64,000 nt of DNA from Mucilaginibacter_A sp041088075. GTDB lineage: Bacteria > Bacteroidota > Bacteroidia > Sphingobacteriales > Sphingobacteriaceae. Below the pieces are notes generated by a model. The model searched no databases. It saw only the letters and a list, made by a program, of their open reading frames with translations, and was not told the DNA's origin. Shown one piece after another: positions 43,161 to 51,457 of the stretch. The translations under genes and the position numbers were made by a program. Location of the stretch: contig NZ_JBGCVY010000026.1 in assembly GCF_041088075.1 (NCBI RefSeq), positions 12,876 to 76,875 on the forward strand, written 5' to 3'. How positions within the stretch are numbered: position 1 is the first letter of the stretch; each line of letters opens with the position of its first letter.

Positions 43161-43180
43161 TTAGGTTAGTCTAAAAATAA
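43161..43180 (-). promoter_or_regulatory. DtxR/MntR-type operator upstream of mntR
   Basis: TTAGGTTAGTCTAAAAATAA matches the DtxR consensus TTAGGTTAGCCTAACCTAA at the left half and centre. It lies 24 bp upstream of the mntR start on the minus strand, the right place for metal-dependent autorepression. Confidence 0.65.
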
Positions 43181-43254
43181 CATTTTTATTTCTGTTTTGA
43201 TTGAAAAAACTTAAATTATTTTGATGCGGCAGAAACAGCTATTATTGTAGCGTT

Positions 43255-43725
43255 ATGGCAATGGAATTAGACAAAACAGACTTGCAGATTTTAAAAATTT
43301 TGCAGCAAAACGGACGGATCACCAACCTACAGTTATCCAACGAAATCGGGCTTTCGCCTGCGCCAACGTTGGAGCGCGTTCGAAAATTGGAAAATTCCGG
43401 CTACATTCTCAGCTATCACGCTTTAGTGGACGAGGAAAAATTGGGTCTGGGCATCAAAACATTTATCCAGGTTTCGCTGGATTTCCACAAAAACAATACA
43501 ATCCAAATTTTTTTGGACGAGATCCAGGAAATCAAAGAAATTACCGAATGCCACCACGTTACAGGCCAATGCGATTTTTTGCTGAAAATTTATGTGAAAG
43601 ACATTAAATCGTACGAGCAATTGATTATGCAAAAAATCAGTAGGATTACGGTGGTGAAGACTTTTCAAACGATGATCATCATGTCAACCAATAAAAAAGA
43701 ACCGACAGTGCCGCTGGAGTATTGA
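43255..43725 (+). CDS. Lrp/AsnC family transcriptional regulator
   Basis: 156 aa. Winged HTH (LDKTDLQILKILQQNGRITNLQLSNEIGLSPAPTLERVRKLENSGYI) followed by the RAM ligand-binding domain (LGLGIKTFIQVSL, GQCDFLLKIYVKD). Start either ATG 43255 or 43261; both precede the conserved LDKTD. A tentative promoter (TTTTG at 43219, TATTATTG at 43240) lies just upstream. Target genes unknown; feast/famine or amino acid control is usual for the family. Confidence 0.92.
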   Translation: MAMELDKTDLQILKILQQNGRITNLQLSNEIGLSPAPTLERVRKLENSGYILSYHALVDEEKLGLGIKTFIQVSLDFHKNNTIQIFLDEIQEIKEITECHHVTGQCDFLLKIYVKDIKSYEQLIMQKISRITVVKTFQTMIIMSTNKKEPTVPLEY

Positions 43726-43731
43726 TGTTGC

Positions 43732-44065
43732 TGTCATTTCGACCTGAAGGGAGAAATCTTCTTCAAAGCGCAAATCCATTTTGTTGAAATAAGATTTCTC
43801 CCATTGGTCGAAATGACAGTGCCGCCAACTTTTGCCCGATAAAAGAAGCATTACAGCTTTTCGCTTTGAATAGGATTTCTCCCTTCGGTCGAAATGACAC
43901 TAAATACTTCTTTTACCGATGTTTTTTATGCGCCTCGTTCTGTCATCCCGACCCAAAGGGAGGGATTTTCTTCAAAGCAGTTTTCAGCTTGTGTTTTTGA
44001 AAGAAGATTTTTCCCTCCGGAGCGAAAAAACAGCGCCACCAATTTTTGCCCGATAAAAGAAGCAT
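43732..44065. repeat. Cluster of CTGTCATTTCGACC palindromic repeats and dodecamers
   Basis: GTCATTTCGACC...GGGAGAAATCTT (43735) has its inverted partner AAGATTTCTCCC...GGTCGAAATGACAG (43791-43820); further copies follow at 43872-43899 and 43941-44034 (GTCATCCCGACCC / GAAGATTTTTCCCTCCGGAGCG). Dodecamers stand at 43840-43851, 43904-43915 and 44054-44065. No gene is seen in this 339-bp gap between convergent genes. Confidence 0.7.
44054..44065 (-). repeat. Dodecamer copy overlapping the ung stop
   Basis: On the minus strand TG-ATGCTTCTTTTA: the ung TGA stop (44067-44065) ends with the first A of the dodecamer. Confidence 0.75.
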
Positions 44066-44742
44066 CAGCTAATTTGCCAGTCAATTGGTTCGATGCCGTT
44101 TTCTTCTAAAATAACGTTGGCTTCCAAAAAATGATCGTTGCCGAAAAAACCGTTATGCGCTGCCAATGGCGAAGGGTGCGCCGACATCAGCAAATGGTGT
44201 TTCTGCGGATCAATCAGCTCGCCTTTTGCCTGTGCAAATTTCCCCCACAACAAAAAAACGACGTTTTCTTTTCGGTCAGAAATTTCCTGGATAACTTTGT
44301 TGGTGAAAATTTCCCAGCCTTTTTTCTGGTGCGAACCCGCCTGATTTGCGCGAACGGTTAAAGTTGCGTTGAGCAAAAGCACGCCTTGCTCGGCCCAATA
44401 CGTTAAATCGCCGTTTTGCGGAATTTTATATTCTGGGAATTCCTGCTTCAACTCCTTAAAAATATTAAGCAACGACGGCGGCGGCGGAACACCTTTTTGT
44501 ACAGAAAACGATAAACCATGCGCTTGTCCGGCTCCATGGTAAGGATCCTGACCGATAATTACCACTTTCACATCATCAAAAGGCGTTTTGGCAAAAGCAT
44601 TAAAAATGTCTTTACTTTTTGGATAAACGGTGTAGCCGGCTTCTTTTTCCTGTTGCAAAAACGCTTTTAATTTCACCATGTAATCCTTTTCAAATTCATC
44701 TTTTAAAATTTCAAGCCACGAAGGTTCTAATGCAATTGACAT
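44065..44742 (-). CDS. ung: Uracil-DNA glycosylase
   Basis: 225 aa family-1 UDG. Motif GQDPYHGAGQAHGLSFSV (catalytic Asp) and HPSPLAAHNGFFG (catalytic His) are both intact, as is LLWGKFAQAKG. It removes uracil from DNA. Length is standard. Stop overlaps a dodecamer. Convergent with lrp. Confidence 0.97.
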   Translation of the reverse strand: MSIALEPSWLEILKDEFEKDYMVKLKAFLQQEKEAGYTVYPKSKDIFNAFAKTPFDDVKVVIIGQDPYHGAGQAHGLSFSVQKGVPPPPSLLNIFKELKQEFPEYKIPQNGDLTYWAEQGVLLLNATLTVRANQAGSHQKKGWEIFTNKVIQEISDRKENVVFLLWGKFAQAKGELIDPQKHHLLMSAHPSPLAAHNGFFGNDHFLEANVILEENGIEPIDWQIS

Positions 44743-44813
44743 AAATTATTTTTGAATTATTGATTTAACACGCAAATAAGCAGATATTTGTACTTCAATT
44801 TATATACAACGTA

Positions 44814-45368
44814 ATGCGTAATATTGTTCGATTGGTTGTTGCCTGTGTTATTTTGGGCGCGGCGGTTACCCTGGCCGCTTTTGGCTTTTGGTGGTGGGCG
44901 GTTTTGGTGTTTTTGATTGGCGGACTGGTGCTGCTGACTTTCTTTTTTAACGAAAATATGCTGTTGGCGCAATATTTTATGCGGAAAGAAAACATGCCGA
45001 AAGCAGAAGCATCTTTGCTGAAAATTACGGATTACGAAAAGCAACTGATCCGCAACCAGCACGGTTATTACAACTTGCTGTTGGGTTTGATCGAATCCAA
45101 CAAAGCGCCTTTAAAATCGGAGAAATATTTTAAGAAAGCATTGTCATTGGGGTTGACCATGTCGCACAATATTGCGTTGGCCAAATTAAGTTTAGCCGGA
45201 ATTTCGATGTCAAAGCGCAATAAACGCGAAGCACAAATGTATTTGTCGGAAGCGCAAAAAGCCGATAAAAACAAGCTGCTGGCCGAGCAGATCAAGATGA
45301 TGAAAGGCCAAATGGCGCAAATGGACAAGCAGCAAGTTGGCCGCGGCGGTTTCCGGCAGCAGTTTTAA
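44814..45368 (+). CDS. Membrane-anchored TPR-like protein
   Basis: 184 aa. N-terminal two hydrophobic helices (IVRLVVACVILGAAVTLAAFG; AVLVFLIGGLVLLTFFF), then helical repeats with TPR-like spacing (KENMPKAEASLLKITDYEKQ; LIESNKAPLKSEKYFKKALSLG; SKRNKREAQMYLSEAQKADKN). The protein resembles Bacteroidota DUF2892-type or TPR membrane proteins but I cannot name a family. Start ATG 44814. Confidence 0.7.
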   Translation: MRNIVRLVVACVILGAAVTLAAFGFWWWAVLVFLIGGLVLLTFFFNENMLLAQYFMRKENMPKAEASLLKITDYEKQLIRNQHGYYNLLLGLIESNKAPLKSEKYFKKALSLGLTMSHNIALAKLSLAGISMSKRNKREAQMYLSEAQKADKNKLLAEQIKMMKGQMAQMDKQQVGRGGFRQQF

Positions 45369-45375
45369 ACCGGTT

Positions 45376-45585
45376 TTATTTCTCGTCTAAATGACTGAAA
45401 TAGTCGTCTTTAAAAAAATAATCTTCATCAACATCTTTAACGTTTGAAGTTGCCGATGCTTCTTTTACCGATAGTTTTTGGTTGATAAAAGAGAAAAGGC
45501 TTTTTACAAACTCGAGGTCGAACTGGTGTTTGCTAAATTTGATCAGGTATTCGTTGTCTTTTATTTCAAAGCTGGAGTTGGTCAT
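45376..45585 (-). CDS. Small hypothetical protein (69 aa) with an internal dodecamer
   Basis: MTNSSFEIKDNEYLIKFSK and a helical/acidic tail (KDDYFSHLDEK). The segment VKEAS (codons 44-48) is the dodecamer at 45456-45467. Lies just downstream of lysS on the same strand. Not recognised; the dodecamer may be inserted or part of an original sequence. Confidence 0.55.
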   Translation of the reverse strand: MTNSSFEIKDNEYLIKFSKHQFDLEFVKSLFSFINQKLSVKEASATSNVKDVDEDYFFKDDYFSHLDEK

Positions 45586-45614
45586 CTTTTCTAAATTAAA
45601 TCTTATTCAAAAAC

Positions 45615-45645
45615 AAAGACCGGCAATTGTTATTAACCGGCCTTT
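45615..45645 (-). terminator. Intrinsic terminator downstream of lysS
   Basis: AAAGGCCGG / CCGGTCTTT stem on the minus strand followed by TGTTTTTG. Confidence 0.65.
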
Positions 45646-45669
45646 AATTTTTTGTTAAGAAATGATGAA

Positions 45670-45681
45670 TAAAAACAGCAT
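45670..45681 (-). repeat. Dodecamer copy overlapping the lysS stop
   Basis: On the minus strand TG-ATGCTGTTTTTA: the lysS TGA stop (45683-45681) ends on the first A, as at ung. Confidence 0.75.
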
Positions 45682-47402
45682 CACAAAAACCATTGCATCA
45701 CCGTTTCTTTCGGCGGGATGGCGATGTCTAATTTTAGCTTTTTACGCATTCCGCCCAGATCGTTAAATACTTTGTTTGGCACGGCTTTTTGCAGTTCTTC
45801 CACTGTGTTAAAACCCATTTTTTGGATTACCGGAACCCACTCAGCCGGAACACCAATTTTCACAAAATCTTCTGTGGAAGAAATGTTGGCTTTCTTTTCC
45901 GGCCGCATTTGCGGAAAAAATAAAACTTCCTGGATGGTATTTTGGTTGGTCATTAGCATCACCAAACGGTCAATCCCAATTCCCAATCCGGCGGTTGGCG
46001 GCATGCCGTATTCTAATGAACGAAGGAAATCTTCATCCACCACCATCGCTTCTTCATCACCGCGGCTGGCCAGCAACAATTGTTCTTCAAAACGTTCGCG
46101 CTGATCAATCGGATCGTTCAATTCCGAATAAGCGTTTGCAATTTCTTTTCCGTTGACAAACAGTTCAAAACGCTCTACCAAACCTTCTTTTGTGCGGTGT
46201 TTTTTGGCGAGCGGCGTCATTTCGATCGGATAATCGGTAATATAAGTTGGCTGAGTGAGTTGCGCTTCCACTTTTTCGCTGAAAATTTCATCAATCAGTT
46301 TCCCTTTTCCCATCGAAGCATCCACTTCAATTTGCAGGTTTTTGCAGGTTTCTCTTAACGCTGTTTCGTCCATTTTAGAAACATCTATCTCGGTAAATTT
46401 CAGGATAGAATCATACATAGACAATTTTTCATAAGGGCCGGCAAATTCAATTTCATTTTGCCCGACTTGTATTTTCGTTTTTCCGTGGATGGCTAAGGCA
46501 ACTTTTTCCAGGCATTCTTCTACCATACCCATCATCCAGATATAATCCTGGTAAGCCACGTAAATTTCCAAACCAGTAAATTCCGGGTTGTGCGTGCGGT
46601 CCATGCCTTCGTTGCGGAACATTTTGCCGAATTCGTACACGCCGTCAAAACCGGCAACAATCAGTTTTTTCAGGTACAACTCGTTTGCAATCCGCAGAAA
46701 AAGCGGGACATCCAAGGCATTATGATGTGTTTTAAACGGACGCGCAGCAGCACCCCCATGCACCGATTGTAAAATGGGCGTTTCTACTTCCATCCAGCCT
46801 TTGCTGTCGAAGTAGCCGCGCATCGTTTTAACCACTTTAGAGCGATTGATAAAGATTTCTTTAAACTCAGGGTTTACGGTCAAATCCACATAACGTTGAC
46901 GGTAACGCAATTCCGGGTCGGTAAAACTGTCGTAAATGTGGCCGTCTTCGTCGCGTTTAACAACCGGCAATGGTTTTAAGGATTTGGAAAGGATGGTCAT
47001 TTCCTGTACATGCACCGAAATTTCTCCGGTTTGCGTGGTAAAAACGAAACCTTTTATGCCCAGAAAATCGCCAATATCCAATAGCTTTTTAAAAACCGTA
47101 TTGTACAACGTTTTGTCCTCGCCCGGAGAAATATCGTCCCGTTTGATATAAACCTGAATGCGGCCGGTCGAATCCTGCAACTCCGCAAAAGAAGCACTGC
47201 CCATAATGCGTCGGCTCATGATACGGCCGGCAATTTGCACCTGCTGGTATTGATCGGGGTGCAGCTTGTAGTTCTGCAAAATATCCTGCGCCGTGGTTGT
47301 AACCGCAAAAGCTTCGGCCGGATAAGGGTTGATGCCGAGGCTGCGTATATTTTGAAGTGCCTCGCGGCGAAGGGTTTCCTGTTCGGATAAATTTGTACTC
47401 AT
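45681..47402 (-). CDS. lysS: Lysyl-tRNA synthetase (class II)
   Basis: 573 aa. OB-fold anticodon domain (QVQIAGRIMSRRIMGSASFAELQDSTG), class II motif 1 to 3 (YFDSKGWMEVETPILQSVHGGAAARPFKTHHN; KMFRNEGMDRTHNPEFTGLE; PTAGLGIGIDRLVMLMTN). The C-terminal tail of about 70 residues (EDFVKIGVPAEWVPVIQKMG ... FNDLGGMRKKL) is an extension seen in Bacteroidota enzymes, making it longer than E. coli LysS (505 aa). Start ATG 47402. Confidence 0.97.
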   Translation of the reverse strand: MSTNLSEQETLRREALQNIRSLGINPYPAEAFAVTTTAQDILQNYKLHPDQYQQVQIAGRIMSRRIMGSASFAELQDSTGRIQVYIKRDDISPGEDKTLYNTVFKKLLDIGDFLGIKGFVFTTQTGEISVHVQEMTILSKSLKPLPVVKRDEDGHIYDSFTDPELRYRQRYVDLTVNPEFKEIFINRSKVVKTMRGYFDSKGWMEVETPILQSVHGGAAARPFKTHHNALDVPLFLRIANELYLKKLIVAGFDGVYEFGKMFRNEGMDRTHNPEFTGLEIYVAYQDYIWMMGMVEECLEKVALAIHGKTKIQVGQNEIEFAGPYEKLSMYDSILKFTEIDVSKMDETALRETCKNLQIEVDASMGKGKLIDEIFSEKVEAQLTQPTYITDYPIEMTPLAKKHRTKEGLVERFELFVNGKEIANAYSELNDPIDQRERFEEQLLLASRGDEEAMVVDEDFLRSLEYGMPPTAGLGIGIDRLVMLMTNQNTIQEVLFFPQMRPEKKANISSTEDFVKIGVPAEWVPVIQKMGFNTVEELQKAVPNKVFNDLGGMRKKLKLDIAIPPKETVMQWFL

Positions 47403-47457
47403 ATCTTACCAATAACTGTATTGGCAAAAATAGGTTTTAATGCTAATTTTTAGGGGA

Positions 47458-47469
47458 TAAAAGAAGTAT
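47458..47469 (-). repeat. Dodecamer repeat, single copy
   Basis: TAAAAGAAGTAT preceded by ATTTTTAGGGGA, in the gap between lysS and the 74-aa gene. Confidence 0.65.
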
Positions 47470-47508
47470 AAATGAAAGCTTTGTACTAAAGATGCTTTAA
47501 ACGACGAA

Positions 47509-47733
47509 TTACATCAGTTTAACAATGGCTAACATCGCTGCCAATTGTCCAACCCAAAAGATAAACATCCATTTAATCATGTCTGTCTTATCCTCTTTTG
47601 TTAGAAAAATATCTTTTTTTGAGTTGATTTTTTCTTCAGATTTTTGTTCAAAATACTCAATTACAGTTTGGGCTTCTGCTTCGCCTAATTTTCTTTTAAA
47701 AATCTCGTAAACTTTTAATTCGTTAGTACTCAT
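47509..47733 (-). CDS. Small membrane protein, DUF1640/CCDC90-like
   Basis: 74 aa: a helical N-terminal part (LKVYEIFKRKLGEAEAQTVIEYFEQKSEEK), then FLTKEDKTDMIKWMFIFWVGQLAAMLAIVKLM with a C-terminal transmembrane helix. The KWMFIFWxGQ signature is typical of small DUF1640-like proteins found in Bacteroidota. Role unknown. Confidence 0.65.
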   Translation of the reverse strand: MSTNELKVYEIFKRKLGEAEAQTVIEYFEQKSEEKINSKKDIFLTKEDKTDMIKWMFIFWVGQLAAMLAIVKLM

Positions 47734-47786
47734 AACTGTTTAACTATTTCATACAAAATTAGTTTAAATTATTGATTTTGTTTGAA

Positions 47787-47798
47787 ATACTTCTTTTA
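47787..47798 (+). repeat. Dodecamer repeat, single copy
   Basis: ATACTTCTTTTA followed by TCCCTTAAATTTC, 45 bases before the HicB-like start. The duplicated copy near 49740 is also preceded by a dodecamer. Confidence 0.65.
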
Positions 47799-47842
47799 TC
47801 CCTTAAATTTCAATGTCCGTTTTCGTATAGAAAGTTATTGTT

Positions 47843-48220
47843 ATGAAAATTGAAATGATTGTTGAAAAAACCAAAACGGGCTATTCTGCTTATGCCGAAA
47901 AATATCCGGTTTACACAGTTGACACTACTTTGGAGGAATTGAAAGTTAATATGCTGGAAGCACTGAATCTTTACTTTAAAGAACAAGGCAAAACTATAAC
48001 CGAAACAGATTTAAAAGTAACACTTGATTTGCCGCAATTCTTTGAATTTTATAACGTCATAAATGCCAAAGCACTATCAGAACGCATAGGCATGAACCAA
48101 AGCCTTTTGGCGCAATATATTAAAGGCATCAAAAAACCATCAGCTAATCAAACACAAAGGATATTGCAGGGCGTGCAACAAATTGGGCGTGAGTTGGCGG
48201 AGATTCGTTTTTTGCTTTGA
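47843..48220 (+). CDS. HicB-like protein with HTH domain (no toxin partner seen)
   Basis: 125 aa. The N-terminal half (KIEMIVEKTKTGYSAYAEKY, DTTLEELKVNMLEALNLYF) has the HicB antitoxin fold; the C-terminal half is an HTH (ALSERIGMNQSLLAQYIKGIKKPSANQTQRILQGVQQIG). HicA-type toxin (about 60 aa with GSHH-type motif) is absent on both sides, so it may be an orphan regulator. A decayed second copy lies at 49797-50175. Confidence 0.75.
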   Translation: MKIEMIVEKTKTGYSAYAEKYPVYTVDTTLEELKVNMLEALNLYFKEQGKTITETDLKVTLDLPQFFEFYNVINAKALSERIGMNQSLLAQYIKGIKKPSANQTQRILQGVQQIGRELAEIRFLL

Positions 48221-48371
48221 AATTTAACTTGTAATCATCTAACAAAGTTACTTCAATATAAGATAACAAGATTGAATATCTGAACTCGAACAAACTGAGT
48301 GCAAATCCAAATCAGAAAATGTTTTGTTTTTTTTCTTTAAAAGCTAAATAAACTTAATGATTTTTATGCCA

Positions 48372-48383
48372 TAAAAGAAGCAT
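48372..48383 (-). repeat. Dodecamer copy at the acyltransferase 5' end
   Basis: TAAAAGAAGCAT preceded by TTTTTATGCCA. Its last two bases plus the next G form the ATG at 48382. Confidence 0.65.
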
Positions 48384-49650
48384 GGTAACAATAGATAAAT
48401 TTTTTTATTGCAGTATAAAGAACAAGCATTTATTGCAAACAGCACAAAATCCAATTTTAAGTTTAAAAGATACTATACTTGTACCTGATAAACCAATGAA
48501 AGGGCATGAGGTGTTATATTGGCCCTTGTCATTTGTAAACCTGATTAAATTGTCTGCTTCGAATAAACCAGTTAAAAAGTATCATTACATAGATGCTTTG
48601 CGTGGTATTGCTATCATTGGCGTAATACTTATCCATGCTGGGGAAATGCAAAAAAGCGTTTTCTTAGAAAGCAAAACCAAGTATGGACAGCTTGGGGTAC
48701 AACTTTTCTTTGTTGCATCTGCTTTAACATTGTGCCTTTCAATGGAAAAAAGGGGATACAATTGGACGGAAATAAAAGGTTTTTTTATCCGTAGATATTT
48801 TAGGATTGCGCCACTATACTATACCGGGATATTAATATATTTAGGTATAAACCTGTTGCTGGCCAGCCTTCAAATGCCCAATGGTTTAAATAACTATTCT
48901 TTAAAAGGTATATCAGCAAATGTATTGTTTGTACATGGTTTTGTGCCAGCTTATAACAATAATATAGTTCCGGGAGGATGGTCTATTGGGGCCGAAATGG
49001 CTTTTTATTGTATTTTTCCGTTACTCTATATTTGGTTGAATCGTAAAACAGCCAGGTATATATTTAAAGTATTGATGGGTTATGTATTGTTATCTTTATT
49101 GATAATTGTATCGTTAAACTTGTATGGTCATCTTAGGTTTATCTACAAGAATAATTTTTACTATAACAACCTTTTTAACCAATTACCGGTTTTTTTGTGG
49201 GGCTTTTTATTGTACAAAGATGTAAAGGGCAATCTTATTAAAAAACAAATTTACAATCTTGTTTTATTTCTTGCCGGTTTATTGGGGATCTATATAAATT
49301 GAAAATACAGTTGGTCGTTTTCATTTTATTTGATTCCAGCATTTGCCGGTATGGCTTTTTTTTCCTTGGGTTCTTTTTTAAAAAGCTTCTATTTCAGGAT
49401 TCCCATTTTAGAACGGATTGGCCAGCTTAGTTTTTCTATTTACATTTTACATTGGATTACAGTTTGGTATATCTTTCCCAATTTAAACGAGTACTTCGAT
49501 AATAGAATTACCAAAAACCTTTATATCGGTTTCACCAGCGACTTCTTACTAACCTTGACAATTTCTTTTGTACTTGCCAAAATAACCGAAAAGTATATTG
49601 AAAATCCGGGTATTTCATTAGCAAACAAATTGTTAAAAAGAAGACAATAA
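48382..49650 (+). pseudogene. Acyltransferase 3 (OafA/YrhL-like) interrupted by an in-frame stop
   Basis: Two frames in register: 48382-49302 (306 aa) and 49330-49650 (106 aa), separated by TGA at 49300-49302 that would be TGG (Trp) in an intact protein. The joined protein has the acyltransferase-3 start (YHYIDALRGIAIIGVILIHAG at residue about 67), about ten membrane helices (FIRRYFRIAPLYYTGILIY; GWSIGAEMAFYCIFPLLYIWL; ISFVLAKITEKYIENPG), and would transfer acyl groups to sugars or lipids. The N-terminal 66 residues are atypical. A sequencing error is the alternative. Confidence 0.75.
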
Positions 49651-49681
49651 CAGCTATAAGTAGATACTAATTTTTTGGTGG

Positions 49682-49751
49682 TAAAAGAAGTATCAATAGA
49701 AAATGAAGTATTTTAAAATTTTATCTTTACGTTTTTTTGATACTTTTTTTA
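49682..49751. repeat. Two dodecamer copies between acyltransferase and second HicB copy
   Basis: TAAAAGAAGTAT (49682-49693), preceded by TTTTTTGGTGG, and the variant ATACTTTTTTTA (49740-49751). Confidence 0.55.
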
Positions 49752-49796
49752 TGCCTTAAATTTCAATGTTCGTTTTTTATATAACAAGTTGTAGTT

Positions 49797-50175
49797 ACGA
49801 AAATTGAAATGATTGTTGAAAAAATCAAAACTGAATATACTACTTATGCTGAAAAATATCTGGTTTATACGGTTGGTACAACTTTAGAAGGATTAAAAGC
49901 TAAAATGCTGGAAGCCATTAACCTTTATTTTGAGAAACAAGACAAAACTATAATAGAAACGGATTTAAAATTATCTTTAGATTTGCCGCAATTTTTTGAG
50001 TTTTACAATGTCATAAATGCCAAAGGCACTTTCAGAACGCATAGGCATGAACCAAAGCCTTTTGGCGCAATATATTAAAGGCATCAAAAAGCCATCAGCT
50101 AATCAAACACAAAGGATATTGCAAGGCCGGCAACAGATTGGGCGGGAACTTGCTGAAATTTATTTTTTGCTTTGA
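49797..50175 (+). pseudogene. Second HicB-like copy, decayed by start loss and frameshift
   Basis: Closely similar to 47843-48220, including upstream DNA (TTAAATTTCAATG...) and its dodecamer. Two lesions: the original ATG is ACG here (49797-49799), and AAAGCAC of the first copy is AAAGGCAC (about 50025), a +1 shift that ends the frame early. After the shift the second frame still matches the HTH part and stops at TGA 50173-50175. A residual frame starts at ATG 49809. Confidence 0.8.
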
Positions 50176-50246
50176 TATTGTATTAAATTAAAAAGTTTAG
50201 CAGGAAATTCAAGGAAAGTGATTGGGTAATCTAACTGATTCCAATC

Positions 50247-51368
50247 TTATTTATAGCTATTAATCAAACTTTTAACAAAGTTTGGAAAGTTAGTTTTATT
50301 GATGTGTATAATATTTTCAATTTGTTGAAAGTACGAATCTTCATCCTTTGTAAGTTTAAACAATTGCAAAATACTTCCAAAGCCTTTTTTTGATTCTATT
50401 TCTTTGCAGATCAATCCACTTACAATATACGTAAATGGTACGCCACCCTGAACTCTGCTGAAATTCGTAAATAATTTAATTACATCTGATGTTGGATTTG
50501 CTTTTAAATATTCATCAGCCACTTGAGCTAATTCATTTATATTTTTTCCTCCACTACCTCCTATATATGTTGCGTAACCTTCATCAACAATTCTGTTGTA
50601 CTCTGGAAATAATTTGTGAGTGTAAAAGTGTACTACTTCGTGCTGATATAACTCTGAATTGTTTCCTGCTAATAACGTATTATGCCAAGATTCAGCAATA
50701 CCTCCACTCGTTGAATAATACATGTTTGGAATATAATCGCATCCTAATAATTTAAATAATTGCTCTGGATTGTAACATTTGTAATAAGTCAGTGGTATTA
50801 CTGCAGAATTAAATTTTTTTGCAAAATCAATATTAAATTTATCTAACTCTCTTGCTTTTTCTAAATTTAACTTGTTAGGAAATATATATTTAATTGATCC
50901 TACTTGTTGCGTATTCCAGTTTTTTGAATTGTAATTTATAGAATTAGAAAATAGATACTTATCATTAACTTTGTCTAAGATTAAAGTGTAAGTAAATAAA
51001 TGGTCTTGAGAACCATCATTGTTAGTGCTTAAAAAAGATATTTTAATTAAATATTGATTTTCTTGCAATGGAAGAACAGCTAACAAAGTTGGCTGATATC
51101 CTTTTTTTTCTTTGTTTACTCTTTCAAAGTTGTTGAGCCAAAAAAAGGGTTCTACGTTCTCTTTTAAAATTGCAGAATTGGTCAATACGTCACGATTATG
51201 ATCATTACTCTTTAAAAATACATCCAATGATTTTAGAATTTCGTTAGATTTTACTGAATCAAGTAAGTAGGTTGCATCTTTTTGGATATGAAAATTTACT
51301 AAGTTTGATTGGGGAAAACTAGTTTTAACAATTAATAAGAAAATAATAAATAAAGAAATTTTCATCAT
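50247..51368 (-). CDS. Secreted gluzincin-type metallopeptidase-like protein
   Basis: 373 aa with a signal peptide (ISLFIIFLLIVKTSFPQ). The motif YQHEVVHFYTHKLFPEYNRIVDEGYATYIGG has HExxH followed by a Glu in DEGYATY about 18 residues later, the layout of gluzincins (M1/M4-type 'peptidase MA-like'). No close family is recognised. AT-rich composition and the neighbouring broken genes suggest an accessory segment. Confidence 0.6.
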   Translation of the reverse strand: MMKISLFIIFLLIVKTSFPQSNLVNFHIQKDATYLLDSVKSNEILKSLDVFLKSNDHNRDVLTNSAILKENVEPFFWLNNFERVNKEKKGYQPTLLAVLPLQENQYLIKISFLSTNNDGSQDHLFTYTLILDKVNDKYLFSNSINYNSKNWNTQQVGSIKYIFPNKLNLEKARELDKFNIDFAKKFNSAVIPLTYYKCYNPEQLFKLLGCDYIPNMYYSTSGGIAESWHNTLLAGNNSELYQHEVVHFYTHKLFPEYNRIVDEGYATYIGGSGGKNINELAQVADEYLKANPTSDVIKLFTNFSRVQGGVPFTYIVSGLICKEIESKKGFGSILQLFKLTKDEDSYFQQIENIIHINKTNFPNFVKSLINSYK

Positions 51369-51430
51369 AATTGATATGGTTTTTTAAGTAGTTGTATGTA
51401 TAAGGCAATACACAATATAAATGGTTTAAA

Positions 51431-51442
51431 ATGCTTCTTTTA
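51431..51442 (+). repeat. Dodecamer repeat, single copy
   Basis: ATGCTTCTTTTA followed by CCAC and TAAAAATTCC, just after the end of the second acyl-CoA synthetase gene (minus strand). Confidence 0.65.
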
Positions 51443-51457
51443 CCACTAAAAATTCCA

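Noticed and set aside
47188..47199. Dodecamer-like CAAAAGAAGCAC in lysS
   Set aside because: First and last bases differ and the peptide GSASFAEL is a conserved part of LysS.
47843..48220. HicAB toxin-antitoxin module
   Set aside because: No hicA-sized gene with the expected His motif on either side.
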